From positions 54,970 to 118,969 of the forward strand of contig NZ_JANFQO010000017.1 in NCBI RefSeq assembly GCF_024437735.1: a stretch of DNA of 64,000 bases. The letters are read 5' to 3'. Source of the DNA: Tahibacter harae (lineage in GTDB: Bacteria; Pseudomonadota; Gammaproteobacteria; Xanthomonadales; Rhodanobacteraceae). Below the pieces are notes generated by a model. It searched no databases and was not told where the DNA came from. It saw nothing but the letters and a program-made list of their open reading frames with translations. Below, piece by piece: positions 8,441-18,666 of the stretch; the stretch's first letter is position 1; the number at the start of each line of letters is the position of its first letter. Position numbers and translations under genes: made by a program.

Positions 8441-9070
8441 ATGGTCTCCGTCACCCGCCGCACCGGCGCCCGCGGCAAGGACCGTCGCCTGGCGGTGGAG
8501 GACAAACTCCAGCAGGCGATGGAACGTCTGCTCGAACAGGGTCACAGCTTCACCCAGGTCAGCGTCGAGCAGCTCGCCGCCGAGGCCGACATCGCCCGCG
8601 CCACCTTCTATCTGCATTTCCGCGACAAGGGCGAACTCGTGGCGCGGCTGATGGCGCGCGTGACCGAGGAAGTCGTCGGCGCGACCCGCGCCGCCTCGCC
8701 GCAGACACGCTCGCGCAGCGAGCTGCGCCGCATGATCAAGGCCGTGGTCGACGTCTACCGGCGTCATTACGCGGTGATGGCGGCCATCGTCGAGACCGCC
8801 GCCTACGATGCCCAGGTCGAGCAGTTGTTCCGCCAGATGATGGACACCCTGATCGGCGTGAACCGGCGCCTGCAGCAGCAAATGAAGCAGGCCGGCCAGC
8901 CGCGCACGCCGCCGCTGGTCGCCGACGTGGTGACCTGGGCTTTCGAGCGCAGCTGTCATCAGCTGGTGCGCAATCGCAAGCCGGCCCAGGTCAACGCCCT
9001 GGTCGACGCGCTGACCCATGTGGTGTGGAACGCGATGTATGTGCCGCAGGATGGCGGCGACGCGGATTAG
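8441..9070 (+). CDS. TetR/AcrR family transcriptional regulator
   Basis: A TetR-family repressor of about 209 residues. The N-terminal helix-turn-helix is clear: VSVEQLAAEADIARATFYLHFRDKGELV contains the typical TFYLHF signature (given here as VSVEQLAAEADIARA then TFYLHFRDKGEL). The remaining helical domain would bind a ligand and dimerise. It is transcribed away from the acyl-CoA carboxylase/BKACE operon, the classic arrangement for a local repressor responding to a pathway acyl-CoA or acid; that target is inference. The start is uncertain: ATG codons at 8426 and 8441 are both possible and neither has a convincing ribosome site. Confidence 0.85.
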   Translation: MVSVTRRTGARGKDRRLAVEDKLQQAMERLLEQGHSFTQVSVEQLAAEADIARATFYLHFRDKGELVARLMARVTEEVVGATRAASPQTRSRSELRRMIKAVVDVYRRHYAVMAAIVETAAYDAQVEQLFRQMMDTLIGVNRRLQQQMKQAGQPRTPPLVADVVTWAFERSCHQLVRNRKPAQVNALVDALTHVVWNAMYVPQDGGDAD

Positions 9071-9171
9071 GCAGCGGAACTACCGCGCGAAAACGAATCG
9101 ACAAAGCACCGACGCCGGCCAAGGCAGGTTCCGCCAAGGCCACACACGAAATCAGGCAGTCCAAAACGCTC

Positions 9172-9192
9172 GCGGCGGCCCAGGGCCGCCGC
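9172..9192. terminator. GC-rich hairpin between convergent tetR and dnaJ
   Basis: GCGGCGGCC (9172-9180) and GGCCGCCGC (9184-9192) form a nine-pair stem with loop CAG. It lies in the 169-bp gap between two converging genes. On the minus strand a TTTT follows a few bases later, so it may end the dnaJ transcript, but there is no clean T run. Confidence 0.45.
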
Positions 9193-9239
9193 GAATACCA
9201 TCTGCTACCGGCGGCCGGACACCGCCGCACGGACACGGC

Positions 9240-10370
9240 TCAGGACGTCATGCGTTCCCAGAACTGCTTGACGCCGTCGAACCAGGAATTCGCCCGCGGC
9301 GTATGCGCGCCGGGCTCGGCGCCTTCAAACGTACTTTCGAGTTCTTCCAGCAATTCGCGCTGGCGCTTGGTCAGCTTGACCGGCGTCTCCACCACGACGC
9401 GGCAGTGCAGGTCGCCGAGGCGGCCGGAACGCACGTTCTTCACGCCCTTGCCGCGCAGGCGGAACAGCTTGCCGGTCTGGGTTTCCGTCGGCAGCGAGAT
9501 CACGGCTTCGCCGTCCAGGGTCGGCACCTTGAGTTCGGCGCCGAGCGCGGCCTGGGTGAAGCGTATCGGCACCTCGCAATAGAGATCGTCGCCTTCGCGC
9601 TGGAAGATGGCGTGCTCGCGCACACGCACTTCCACGTACAGGTCGCCGGGCTCGGTGCCGGCCGGGCCGGCTTCGCCCTGCCCCGCCAGGCGGATGCGGT
9701 CGCCCGAGTCCACGCCGGCGGGAATCTTCACCTGCAGGGTGCGCTCGTCCTCGACGCGGCCTTCGCCGCGGCAGTCCCTGCACGGGTTGCTGATGCTCTT
9801 GCCGGTGCCGGCGCAGTGCGGGCAGACCTGCTGCACCGAGAAAATGCCCTGCTGCATGCGCACGCGGCCGTGGCCGCGGCAGGTCGTACAGGTGGACGTC
9901 TTGCCGTCCTTGGAGCCCGAGCCGTCGCAGGTCTTGCAGCTGACCAGGGTGGGCACCTCGATGGTGCGCTCCACGCCGAACACGGCTTCCTCCAGGTCCA
10001 GCTCGATCACATAGCGCAGGTCGGAACCGCGCCGCGGCCGGCCGCCGCCGCCGCGGCCGCCGCCGAAAATATCGCCGAAGATGTCGCCGAAGATGTCGCC
10101 GACATCGGCGCCGTGGAAACCGCCGCGGCCGCCGCCCATGCCGCCCTGTTCAAACGCGGCGTGGCCGTACTGGTCGTACATCGCGCGCTTCTGCGTGTCG
10201 CAGAGGACTTCATAGGCTTCCTTGGCCTCTTTGAATTTCTCCTGCGCATCGGCGTCCGGGTTGCGGTCCGGGTGATATTTCATCGCCAGGCGGCGGAAGG
10301 CCTTCTTGAGATCGTCCTCGCCGGCGTTCTTCTCGACGCCGAGTATTTCGTAGTAGTCGCGCTTTGCCAT
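9240..10370 (-). CDS. dnaJ: Chaperone protein DnaJ
   Basis: A full-length 376-residue DnaJ. It starts [17 protein letters not shown]; a longer in-frame start would add 24 unconserved residues. The J domain has the HPD motif in KYHPDRNPD, followed by a Gly/Phe-rich segment with repeated DIFGDIFG, then four zinc-finger repeats [24 protein letters not shown] and CRDCRGEG, and the C-terminal substrate-binding domain. It stimulates DnaK ATPase and hands over unfolded clients in the cytosol. It is separated from dnaK by about 190 bp that includes a terminator, so it probably has its own promoter or depends on readthrough. Confidence 0.97.
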   Translation of the reverse strand: MAKRDYYEILGVEKNAGEDDLKKAFRRLAMKYHPDRNPDADAQEKFKEAKEAYEVLCDTQKRAMYDQYGHAAFEQGGMGGGRGGFHGADVGDIFGDIFGDIFGGGRGGGGRPRRGSDLRYVIELDLEEAVFGVERTIEVPTLVSCKTCDGSGSKDGKTSTCTTCRGHGRVRMQQGIFSVQQVCPHCAGTGKSISNPCRDCRGEGRVEDERTLQVKIPAGVDSGDRIRLAGQGEAGPAGTEPGDLYVEVRVREHAIFQREGDDLYCEVPIRFTQAALGAELKVPTLDGEAVISLPTETQTGKLFRLRGKGVKNVRSGRLGDLHCRVVVETPVKLTKRQRELLEELESTFEGAEPGAHTPRANSWFDGVKQFWERMTS

Positions 10371-10504
10371 ATTCCACTTTGCCGCTGTCGCGGCAAATCC
10401 CCTTGCGGTCTGCCGGAAGACAGGCGGCTGCCGGTCTTCCAATCCCTGGAGCGCCCGGCCAGCCGCTTTTGCGGCGGCCCGCCGGGTTCGAATTCGCCGG
10501 CGGC

Positions 10505-10539
10505 ATTAAACAAAACGGACAGCCGGGAGGACTGTCCGT
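10505..10539 (-). terminator. Rho-independent terminator after dnaK
   Basis: ACGGACAG (10515-10522) pairs with CTGTCCGT (10532-10539), loop of nine bases. Read on the minus strand the hairpin is followed by TTTTGTTTAAT, a good tail for ending the dnaK transcript. On the plus strand GTGTTTTT follows, so it may work in both directions. Confidence 0.85.
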
Positions 10540-10563
10540 TGTGTTTTTGCCTGAGGCGGGGGC

Positions 10564-12483
<1,920 letters not shown>

Positions 12484-12559
12484 TGCTTAGCTCCTCGAAT
12501 TGGTTCTTCGACCCTGCCGGATCGCTGCTGCTGCGGTATCTGTAGTCGCGCAGCGGTTA

Positions 12560-12565
12560 TTCAAG
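12560..12565 (-). promoter_or_regulatory. Possible sigma-32 -35 box upstream of dnaK
   Basis: On the minus strand GGCTTGAAT matches the heat-shock sigma factor -35 consensus CTTGAA, 77 bases before the dnaK start. No clear CCCCAT-type -10 was found at the right spacing, so this is only a candidate. Confidence 0.3.
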
Positions 12566-12572
12566 CCTGGGA

Positions 12573-12589
12573 TCGGGCTTTTCGCCCGA
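12573..12589. terminator. Hairpin in the grpE-dnaK gap
   Basis: TCGGGC and GCCCGA form a six-pair stem with a five-base loop just after the grpE stop. No T run follows on the minus strand, so it may attenuate or protect the mRNA end and is not a proven terminator. Confidence 0.35.
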
Positions 12590-12602
12590 CTTTCTCCAGT
12601 TC

Positions 12603-13145
12603 TCAGTTGGCAACCACGACCATGGCCGGCCGCAGCAGACGATCATTGAGCACGTAGCCGGTCTGCAGCGTGCTGACCACACTGCCGGACGTGTGCGCCG
12701 GGCTGTCGATCATGCTGACCGCCTGGTGCAGTTCCGGGTTGAACGCTTCGCCCACCGGCTTGATGACCTTCAGGCCATTGCCCTCGGCGACCTTGAGCAG
12801 GGACTTGTAGGTCAGCTCCAGGCCCTGGCGCATGGCTGCGAGGTCGGCCGTTTCCACGGCCAGGCCGCCTTCCAGGCCGTCGAACACCGGCAGGAGGTCG
12901 GAAAGCAGGCGTTCATTGGCGAATTTGCGCGCCTGTTCCAGGTCGCGCTGCAGGCGGCGGCGCTGGTTTTCCAGCTCGGCCCGTTCGCGCAGCAGTACAT
13001 CGCGCATCTCGGCCACGGCGTTTTCGGCCTGGGCGAGCTGCTGGCTCAGGGCTTCCATGTCGGCCTGTACGGCGGCTTCGGCCGCGGACATGCCCTCTTC
13101 GGCGCCCGGCGCCCCCTGGGGCGCGGTCGATTCAGTGTTTTGCAT
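12603..13145 (-). CDS. grpE: Nucleotide exchange factor GrpE
   Basis: A 180-residue GrpE. The N-terminal half is a long helical coiled coil (AALSQQLAQAENAVAEMRD-like region), with ERAELENQRRRLQRDLEQ-type sequence, then FANERLLSDLLPVFDGLE, and the C-terminal beta domain with NPELHQAVSM and VLNDRLLRPAMVVV. GrpE releases ADP from DnaK. The start at 13145 (MQNTEST) was chosen since the extra 11 codons upstream are not conserved in type. The gene sits between hrcA and dnaK in the common heat-shock order. Confidence 0.96.
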   Translation of the reverse strand: MQNTESTAPQGAPGAEEGMSAAEAAVQADMEALSQQLAQAENAVAEMRDVLLRERAELENQRRRLQRDLEQARKFANERLLSDLLPVFDGLEGGLAVETADLAAMRQGLELTYKSLLKVAEGNGLKVIKPVGEAFNPELHQAVSMIDSPAHTSGSVVSTLQTGYVLNDRLLRPAMVVVAN

Positions 13146-13248
13146 TGAGACTCCAACGAAGAAACTACCCGTCCCCACGGGCGGCGGACCTGTCCTTCAA
13201 TCCCCAGACCCGAGGGCGCGGCATGATACGGATTGACAACAGCCGTTG

Positions 13249-14310
13249 CTATTGGGGCGTCTGGTTGCGGTTCAAGGCACCGGAAAGAATCTGCGCCGTG
13301 GCCTGCACCACCGGAATGACCCGGTCGTAGGCCATGCGGGTGGGCCCGATCACCCCCAGCACCCCGAGCACGCGGCCGCCCACGCCGTAGGGCGCGGTGA
13401 TCAGGCTGTAATTGTCCAGTGCGGCGAAGCCGGATTCCTCGCCGATGAACAGGCGCACGCCCTCGGCCCGGGCGCAGCGTTCCAGCACCGCGAGCAGGTC
13501 GCGCTTGCGCTGGAAGGCCTCGAACAGCTCGCGCAGGCGCTCCAGGCTGCTGGCCTCGTGCAGGCCCATGAGGTTGGTCTGGCCGGCCACGAACATGTCC
13601 GGCTGGGGCGGCGCGCTGTTGAAGGCCTGCTGGGCCAGCTCCACGGTCGCGGCCATGAGCCGGTTCATCTGATTGCTGGTTTCCTGCATCTCGCGCAGCA
13701 GGCGCAGGCGGATCTCGTCCAGGCGCTGGCCGGAGAACTGGGCGTTGAGGTAATTGGCCACCTGCTCCAGCTCGGCGGGCGGATAGGCCCGCTCCAGCTC
13801 GATCACCCGGTTCTGCACCTGGCCGTCGGTGAAGACCAGGATGACCAGGGTGCGGCGCTGGTCCAGCGGCACGAAGTCGATGTGCCGGAACGGCACTTCC
13901 TGGTGCTGCGGCACCGTCACCACGCCGACGAAATGGGTCACCTGGGACAGCAGCGACGAGGCGCTGTTGAGCAGGTCCGGCGTGGTCGCCGTGGCGGGCA
14001 GCTCGCGCCGCAGTTCCTCTACCTGGGGCTCGCCCAGCGGGCGCAGTTCCAGCAGGGAATCGACGAAGACGCGGTAGCCCTGCACCGTCGGCACCCGCCC
14101 GGCCGAGGTATGCGGCGCGGCAACCAGGCCCAGTTCTTCCAGATCCGACATGACGTTGCGGATCGTCGCCGGGCTCACGTCCAGGCCGGAGGACTTGGCC
14201 AGCAGGCGCGATCCCACGGGCTGGCCGTCGGCGACGTAGCGGGCGACCAGGGTGCGCAGCAGCTGGCGCGCACGCGGATCCAGTGGCGGGGCGGAAGGGC
14301 TTCGTGACAT
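13249..14310 (-). CDS. hrcA: Heat-inducible transcription repressor HrcA
   Basis: A 353-residue HrcA. The N-terminal winged helix includes LLRTLVARYVADGQPVGS and VSPATIRNVMSDLEELGLV; a central GAF-like domain and the C-terminal AVLERCARAEGVRLFIGEE follow. HrcA represses heat-shock genes by binding CIRCE operators and needs GroEL for activity. The start at 14310 (MSRSPSAP) avoids a nine-residue unconserved leader. It is divergent from recN. I could not find a full CIRCE inverted repeat in this cluster, so its operator may lie at groESL elsewhere in the genome. Confidence 0.95.
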   Translation of the reverse strand: MSRSPSAPPLDPRARQLLRTLVARYVADGQPVGSRLLAKSSGLDVSPATIRNVMSDLEELGLVAAPHTSAGRVPTVQGYRVFVDSLLELRPLGEPQVEELRRELPATATTPDLLNSASSLLSQVTHFVGVVTVPQHQEVPFRHIDFVPLDQRRTLVILVFTDGQVQNRVIELERAYPPAELEQVANYLNAQFSGQRLDEIRLRLLREMQETSNQMNRLMAATVELAQQAFNSAPPQPDMFVAGQTNLMGLHEASSLERLRELFEAFQRKRDLLAVLERCARAEGVRLFIGEESGFAALDNYSLITAPYGVGGRVLGVLGVIGPTRMAYDRVIPVVQATAQILSGALNRNQTPQ

Positions 14311-14429
14311 CGGCGCGCAGCATAGCAGGCCCGGCACCGCCGTGGCCGCGCCGCGGGCGCGCCCTGTCTTGGGGCTTGAGACACAGTCGCGCTAGAGTGC
14401 GCGCCCTCGCCTTGCCGCCGGAATTGCCG

Positions 14430-16106
14430 ATGCTGCGCTCGTTGTACGTCAAGGATTTCGCCATCGTGGGAGAGGCCGACATCGCCTTCCAGGCGGGGCT
14501 CAGCGTGGTTACCGGCGAGACCGGCGCCGGCAAGTCGCTGCTGGTCGACGCCCTGCTGCTGCTCAGCGGCGGCCGCGCCGACGCCGGCGTGATCCGCCAC
14601 GGCTGCGACCGCGCCGAGCTGACCGCCGAATTCGACCTGGCCGCCTGCCCCGGCGCGCGCGACTGGCTCGCCGCCGAGGAACTGGACGACGACGGCGCCT
14701 GCCAGCTGCGCCGGGTGATCCGCGCCGAGGGCAGTTCGCGCGCCTGGATCAACGGCCGCCCGGTCACCCTGACCCAGCTTTCACGCCTGGGCGAGCACCT
14801 CATCGAGATCCACGGCCAGCACGAACACCAGGCCCTGCTCGACCGCCAGCACCAGCTGCAGCTGCTGGACGCCTTCGGCGACCATGCCGAAGCCCTGGCC
14901 GCGGTGCGCCAGCCGGCGCGGCGCTGGCGCGAACTGGGCCAGCGCATGGCCGAACTGAGCACCCGCGGCGATCACAGCGAACAACTGGCCCTGCTGGAAC
15001 GCCAGTTGGAGGAACTGGACCGCCACGCCCTGGGCGAGGCCCAGCTGGCCGAACTCAACGACCTGCACAAGCGCCTGGCCAACGCCGGCCAGCTGGTCGC
15101 CGGCAGCTCCAACGTGGCCGAGCTGATCGACGGCGACAGCGAATTCGCCTTGCGCCGCTCGCTGGCCCGGGCGCGCCACGAACTGGCCAAGCTGGCCGAG
15201 ATCGATCCCGCCCTGGGCGCCACCGCCGAGCTGCTGGAAAGCCTGGAAATCCAGCTCGGCGAAGCCGCCGACACGCTGGCGCGCTACCAGGACGGGCTGG
15301 AACTGGATCCGGAGCGCCTGCTGGAAGCCGAGGCGCAGCTGTCCAAGCTGCATGAACTGTCGCGCCGCCACCGCCTGCCCATGCAGGAACTGAGGAACCG
15401 CGCCGAGGAACTGCGCGGCGAAGTCGAGACCCTGCGCAACGCCGGCAGCCTGCTGCAGGAACTGGAGCGCGAGCGCCAGCAAGTGCTGGGGCAGTATCGC
15501 CAGGCCGCGCAGCTGCTCAGCGCCAGCCGCGACGCCACCGCGCAGCGCCTGGGCACGGAAGTCAGCCAGCTGATGGACGAGCTGGGCATGAAGGGCGGCC
15601 GCTTCGCGATCGAACTGGAACCCGCCGCCCGCGATGAACCCGATCCGCTGGGCGCCGAGCGCTGCGAGTTCCTGGTCAGCGCCAACCCGGGGCAGAGCCC
15701 GCGCCCGCTGCGCAAGGTCGCCTCCGGCGGCGAGCTGTCGCGCATCAGCCTGGCCATCGAAGTCGCCGCGCTGGGCCTGGACGAAGTCGGCACCATGGTG
15801 TTCGACGAGGTCGATTCCGGCATCGGCGGCGCCGTGGCCGAAGTGGTCGGCCAGAAACTGCGCCGCCTGGGCGCCGCGCGCCAGGCCCTCTGCGTCACCC
15901 ACCTGCCCCAGGTTGCCGCCCAGGGCCATCAGCATTTCCGTGTCAGCAAGGCCAGCCAGGACGGCGCCACCTTCACCCGCATCGAAGCCCTGGACGAAAA
16001 ATCCCGCCGCGACGAGATCGCCCGCATGCTGGGCGGCATCGAGATCACGAAAGAAACGCTGGCCCACGCCAGGCAGATGCTGGAGCGGGCAAGCAAGGCC
16101 GGCTGA
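14430..16106 (+). CDS. recN: DNA repair protein RecN
   Basis: A 558-residue SMC-like ATPase. MLRSLYVKDFAIVGEADI starts the N-terminal ABC half, Walker A is GETGAGKS near residue 33, and the middle is a long coiled coil rich in Leu, Glu and Arg. The C-terminal half has the signature ASGGELSRISLAIE and Walker B TMVFDEVDSGIGG, then QALCVTHLPQVAAQG. RecN tethers broken DNA ends in RecA-dependent double-strand break repair. The ATG at 14430 starts exactly at the conserved N terminus. It is divergent from hrcA; no clear LexA box (CTGT-N8-ACAG) was seen in the 119-bp gap. Confidence 0.97.
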   Translation: MLRSLYVKDFAIVGEADIAFQAGLSVVTGETGAGKSLLVDALLLLSGGRADAGVIRHGCDRAELTAEFDLAACPGARDWLAAEELDDDGACQLRRVIRAEGSSRAWINGRPVTLTQLSRLGEHLIEIHGQHEHQALLDRQHQLQLLDAFGDHAEALAAVRQPARRWRELGQRMAELSTRGDHSEQLALLERQLEELDRHALGEAQLAELNDLHKRLANAGQLVAGSSNVAELIDGDSEFALRRSLARARHELAKLAEIDPALGATAELLESLEIQLGEAADTLARYQDGLELDPERLLEAEAQLSKLHELSRRHRLPMQELRNRAEELRGEVETLRNAGSLLQELERERQQVLGQYRQAAQLLSASRDATAQRLGTEVSQLMDELGMKGGRFAIELEPAARDEPDPLGAERCEFLVSANPGQSPRPLRKVASGGELSRISLAIEVAALGLDEVGTMVFDEVDSGIGGAVAEVVGQKLRRLGAARQALCVTHLPQVAAQGHQHFRVSKASQDGATFTRIEALDEKSRRDEIARMLGGIEITKETLAHARQMLERASKAG

Positions 16107-16127
16107 AAGGCGGCGGCACCGCGGCGT

Positions 16128-16149
16128 CCGGCCCGCCGCAGCGGGCCGG
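16128..16149. terminator. GC hairpin between convergent recN and radical SAM gene
   Basis: CCGGCCCGC (16128-16136) pairs with GCGGGCCGG (16141-16149), loop CGCA. It lies in the 82-bp gap between two converging genes, a plausible shared terminator, though it has no T run on either side. Confidence 0.4.
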
Positions 16150-16188
16150 CTGGATTCCGCAGCCCCGCACGCGCCGCGTCCGCCGGCG

Positions 16189-17955
16189 TCAGCGTTTCGC
16201 TTCGGTGGAAAAATCCGCGTGCGGCGCGAAGGTCTGCGCGTCGTTGACGTCGCGGTTGATGAACAGCGGACAGCGCACGCACATGCCGGGCGCGTTGCCG
16301 GCCACCATGTCCAGCCGCAGTGCCGCCAGGCGCGGGTCGTGCCAGACATCCTCGAAGGACTGGCCGCCCTGCATGTCGCCGAAGGGCTGGTCCGTATGGC
16401 AGTCCGGATACGGATAGACGTGGGCGCGGGCGTCGATATACAGCGAATCGAACGGCTTGTGGCAGCGCACATGGCAGGAAGCGCCGTCGCCGCCGGAGAG
16501 GCTCACCTGCCGCTTGCCGATGAGCAGCCGGTTGCCGTTGCGCGCCTTGGCGATCACATGCACGGTCAGGCCGTCGGCACCGTCCGGCGGCAGCGCGCTG
16601 CGGCGCAGGGCGTAGGACCAGCCCGCCCGGTGGGCGTAGCGGTTGTCCGCAAAGGCGCGCATCACATCGGCACGGGTACCGTTGTGAAACGTGGCCAGGC
16701 CCAGCGGCACATGGCCGTCCGCGTTGATCTGCTCCGGCGCGTCGCCGGGAACCGGGTCGCGCGACAGGGCGACTTCGAGCAGGCCCTCCTCGGTCAGCGC
16801 CCAGCCGGAAAGCTCCACCGTATCGCCGTAGAAATGCAGATCGCCCGCCGGCGTATCCACGCTGCCCTGGATGACGGTGGGCACCGGCGCGGCGGCCGGC
16901 GCCACCGCCGGCGGCGACAACAGCGCGCGCAGACGCGCGAACAGTCCGCGCGCCGGCATGCCGGCCGGCTCCGGCCCGGGCGCCGCCGGCGCGGCCGGCA
17001 TCTCGACGCACTGGCGGCTCGCCTCGAAGCCTTCCACATCGAAGTAATCGGTCGCATTGGTCAGGGTGACGCCCAGTTCCTGGGCGCGCAGCAGCGCCGC
17101 GCGTATGCAGCGGTTCACCTGGTGCCGGTCGTGCCGGGCCAGGGACTCGGCCTCCATGTCCAGCCCTTCAAATACGATCAGGTGACGGAATGCGACCGCG
17201 TCCACGCCGAGCTTCGCCGCCAGCTCGATGATCCCGACCAGTTCCTCCAGATTGCTGCGCATCAGCGCGACGTTGAACTGGATGCGCGGCAGCGCGCTGT
17301 TGCGCTCCCGGCGCAGGGCGAGCAGCTTCTCCACATTGCCCACCGCCTTTTCCAGCGCGCCGCCGCGCAGGATGTGGGCGTAGGTCGCCGCGGTGGCGGC
17401 ATGCACCGACACGCAGACCTCGGTGACGCCGGCGTCGGCGATGGCCTGCACCAGCTTGTCGTTGAGCAGATTGCCGTTGGTCAGGAAGCTGAGTTCGGCG
17501 AAGCGCTGTTCCCCGGCCAGGCGCAGGATCTCGGCGAAATGCGGCGACGACGTCGGCTCGTACGCGGCCGACAGCAACAGCCGGCGCGTATACGGCCGTA
17601 CCGCGCGCACGATGGCGGCGAAGGTCTCCGGCTGCATCAGCTGCGAGCGCTGATAGAAGACTTCGTCGAAGCTGAAGTGGCACATGATGCAGCGCAGATT
17701 GCACTTGTTGACAATGTCCACCAGCACGGTCAGCGAATCCGGCCGCAAGGTGGACATTTCGCGCGCCTTGGCGACCACGGCGCCGCTGAACTCGCCGCCG
17801 GCGTACTGCCAGCCCGGTTCCAGCGCCAGGCCGCGCCCCGGGTGCGCGCCCATGTCGCGCGGCGCCATGCGCAGCGGCCTGCCTCTGGGCGCCCGGGCGA
17901 CGGGATCGGCCAGTGGGACGGCGTCGGTGTGATCCCGGTGCGTTTCCTGCGTCAT
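16189..17955 (-). CDS. Radical SAM protein with split SPASM-like C terminus
   Basis: A 588-residue radical SAM protein. The [4Fe-4S]/SAM motif is C85-N-L-R-C89-I-M-C92. Residues 70-320 form the barrel. The C-terminal 75 residues contain further cysteines (SCHVRCHKP, YPDCH, GMCVRCPL), as in SPASM auxiliary-cluster domains. Between them, about residues 325-505 hold a Pro/Ala-rich linker and a beta-rich segment (ELSGWALTEEGLLEVALS onward), which reads like an Ig-type carbohydrate-associated module rather than part of the enzyme core. AAGGAGAA precedes the ATG at 17955, which excludes a longer 32-residue leader. The substrate is unknown; peptide or glycan modification are both possible. It stands alone, with recN converging and the B12 locus diverging. 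Confidence 0.8.
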   Translation of the reverse strand: MTQETHRDHTDAVPLADPVARAPRGRPLRMAPRDMGAHPGRGLALEPGWQYAGGEFSGAVVAKAREMSTLRPDSLTVLVDIVNKCNLRCIMCHFSFDEVFYQRSQLMQPETFAAIVRAVRPYTRRLLLSAAYEPTSSPHFAEILRLAGEQRFAELSFLTNGNLLNDKLVQAIADAGVTEVCVSVHAATAATYAHILRGGALEKAVGNVEKLLALRRERNSALPRIQFNVALMRSNLEELVGIIELAAKLGVDAVAFRHLIVFEGLDMEAESLARHDRHQVNRCIRAALLRAQELGVTLTNATDYFDVEGFEASRQCVEMPAAPAAPGPEPAGMPARGLFARLRALLSPPAVAPAAAPVPTVIQGSVDTPAGDLHFYGDTVELSGWALTEEGLLEVALSRDPVPGDAPEQINADGHVPLGLATFHNGTRADVMRAFADNRYAHRAGWSYALRRSALPPDGADGLTVHVIAKARNGNRLLIGKRQVSLSGGDGASCHVRCHKPFDSLYIDARAHVYPYPDCHTDQPFGDMQGGQSFEDVWHDPRLAALRLDMVAGNAPGMCVRCPLFINRDVNDAQTFAPHADFSTEAKR

Positions 17956-18334
17956 GCCTTTCTCCTTCGACCGCAGGCGAGGCCGGAACCCGGCGATGCA
18001 TGCAGCCAAACATTCTGCGATTTCCGGGTTGCCTGTACCGGCAGCAGACACCTCGCGTCGTGTTTCCCGTTGGGGCTGCTGCGCTGCATGCGTCAGCTAC
18101 CTTACAGGAAGCGCCCTGCAGAAAGACAACAAGTAGAAGTCAAAAAAGGGTTACCGCCGCGGCGGTCCCAGCCGTTGGCGAAGGCGCGTACTCCTGCCGG
18201 GACGGCCGCGCAACGGCGCCCTCAGCCTTCAGCAGGAGCGCGTGCCGTCGCCGGAACAGACGCAGCCGGATGCGCCGCCGCCGCGGTTTTCGCGACTATC
18301 CACCCGTAGCCCCCTCTGTTAACATCCGCGCGCT
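17956..18334. other. Intergenic region between radical SAM gene and B12 riboswitch
   Basis: No convincing gene. It must hold the promoters of two divergent units. On the minus strand TTGACT (in a TTTTTTGACTTCTACTTG context, near 18128-18150) could be a -35 box for the radical SAM gene, without a clear partner. CTGTTAACA occurs near 18315 just before the riboswitch. Confidence 0.4.
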
Positions 18335-18513
18335 TTCAGGTGGCGTCGGACGGCCGTCCAGACGCTTAAACGGGAAGCCGGTGAACAACCCGGCACTGCC
18401 CCCGCAACGGTGAACGAGTCAAAGCGCGGCAACCAAGCCACTGGGCCCAAGGCCCGGGAAGGCGCCGCGCAGGGTCGGCAACGATCCACTCGTGAGTCCG
18501 GAGACCGGCCTGC
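18335..18513 (+). promoter_or_regulatory. Cobalamin riboswitch
   Basis: The aptamer landmarks are in order: AAACGGGAAGCCGGTG, then CCCGGCACTGCCCCCGCAAC with GGTGA, GCCACTGGGCCC, CGGGAAGGC, and the terminal AGTCCGGAGACCGGCC-type B12 box. Adenosylcobalamin binding folds the leader and shuts off expression. It lies about 150 bp upstream of btuB and very likely controls the whole btuB-cobC run when B12 is plentiful. The expression platform was not resolved; sequestration of the btuB ribosome site is possible. Confidence 0.95.
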
Positions 18514-18666
18514 AGCGGTCCATCGCGCGCCTCCGGCGCGCCGGGCCTGGTGGTGCTGCGGAGGGCGGCGCCGCGGCGAACGCGCCCCTGGCCTGTCTCC
18601 GCCGTCCATCCTCCGTGCGCCGAATCTTTTGTTCTGCAACCGCGCGGGTGAGCGCGGAGGAATTCC

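Noticed and set aside
14340..14430. Half CIRCE-like GAGTGC near 14395 and a LexA-like CTGT...ACAG
   Set aside because: Only one CIRCE arm is present, and the two LexA-like halves are 15 bases apart instead of eight.
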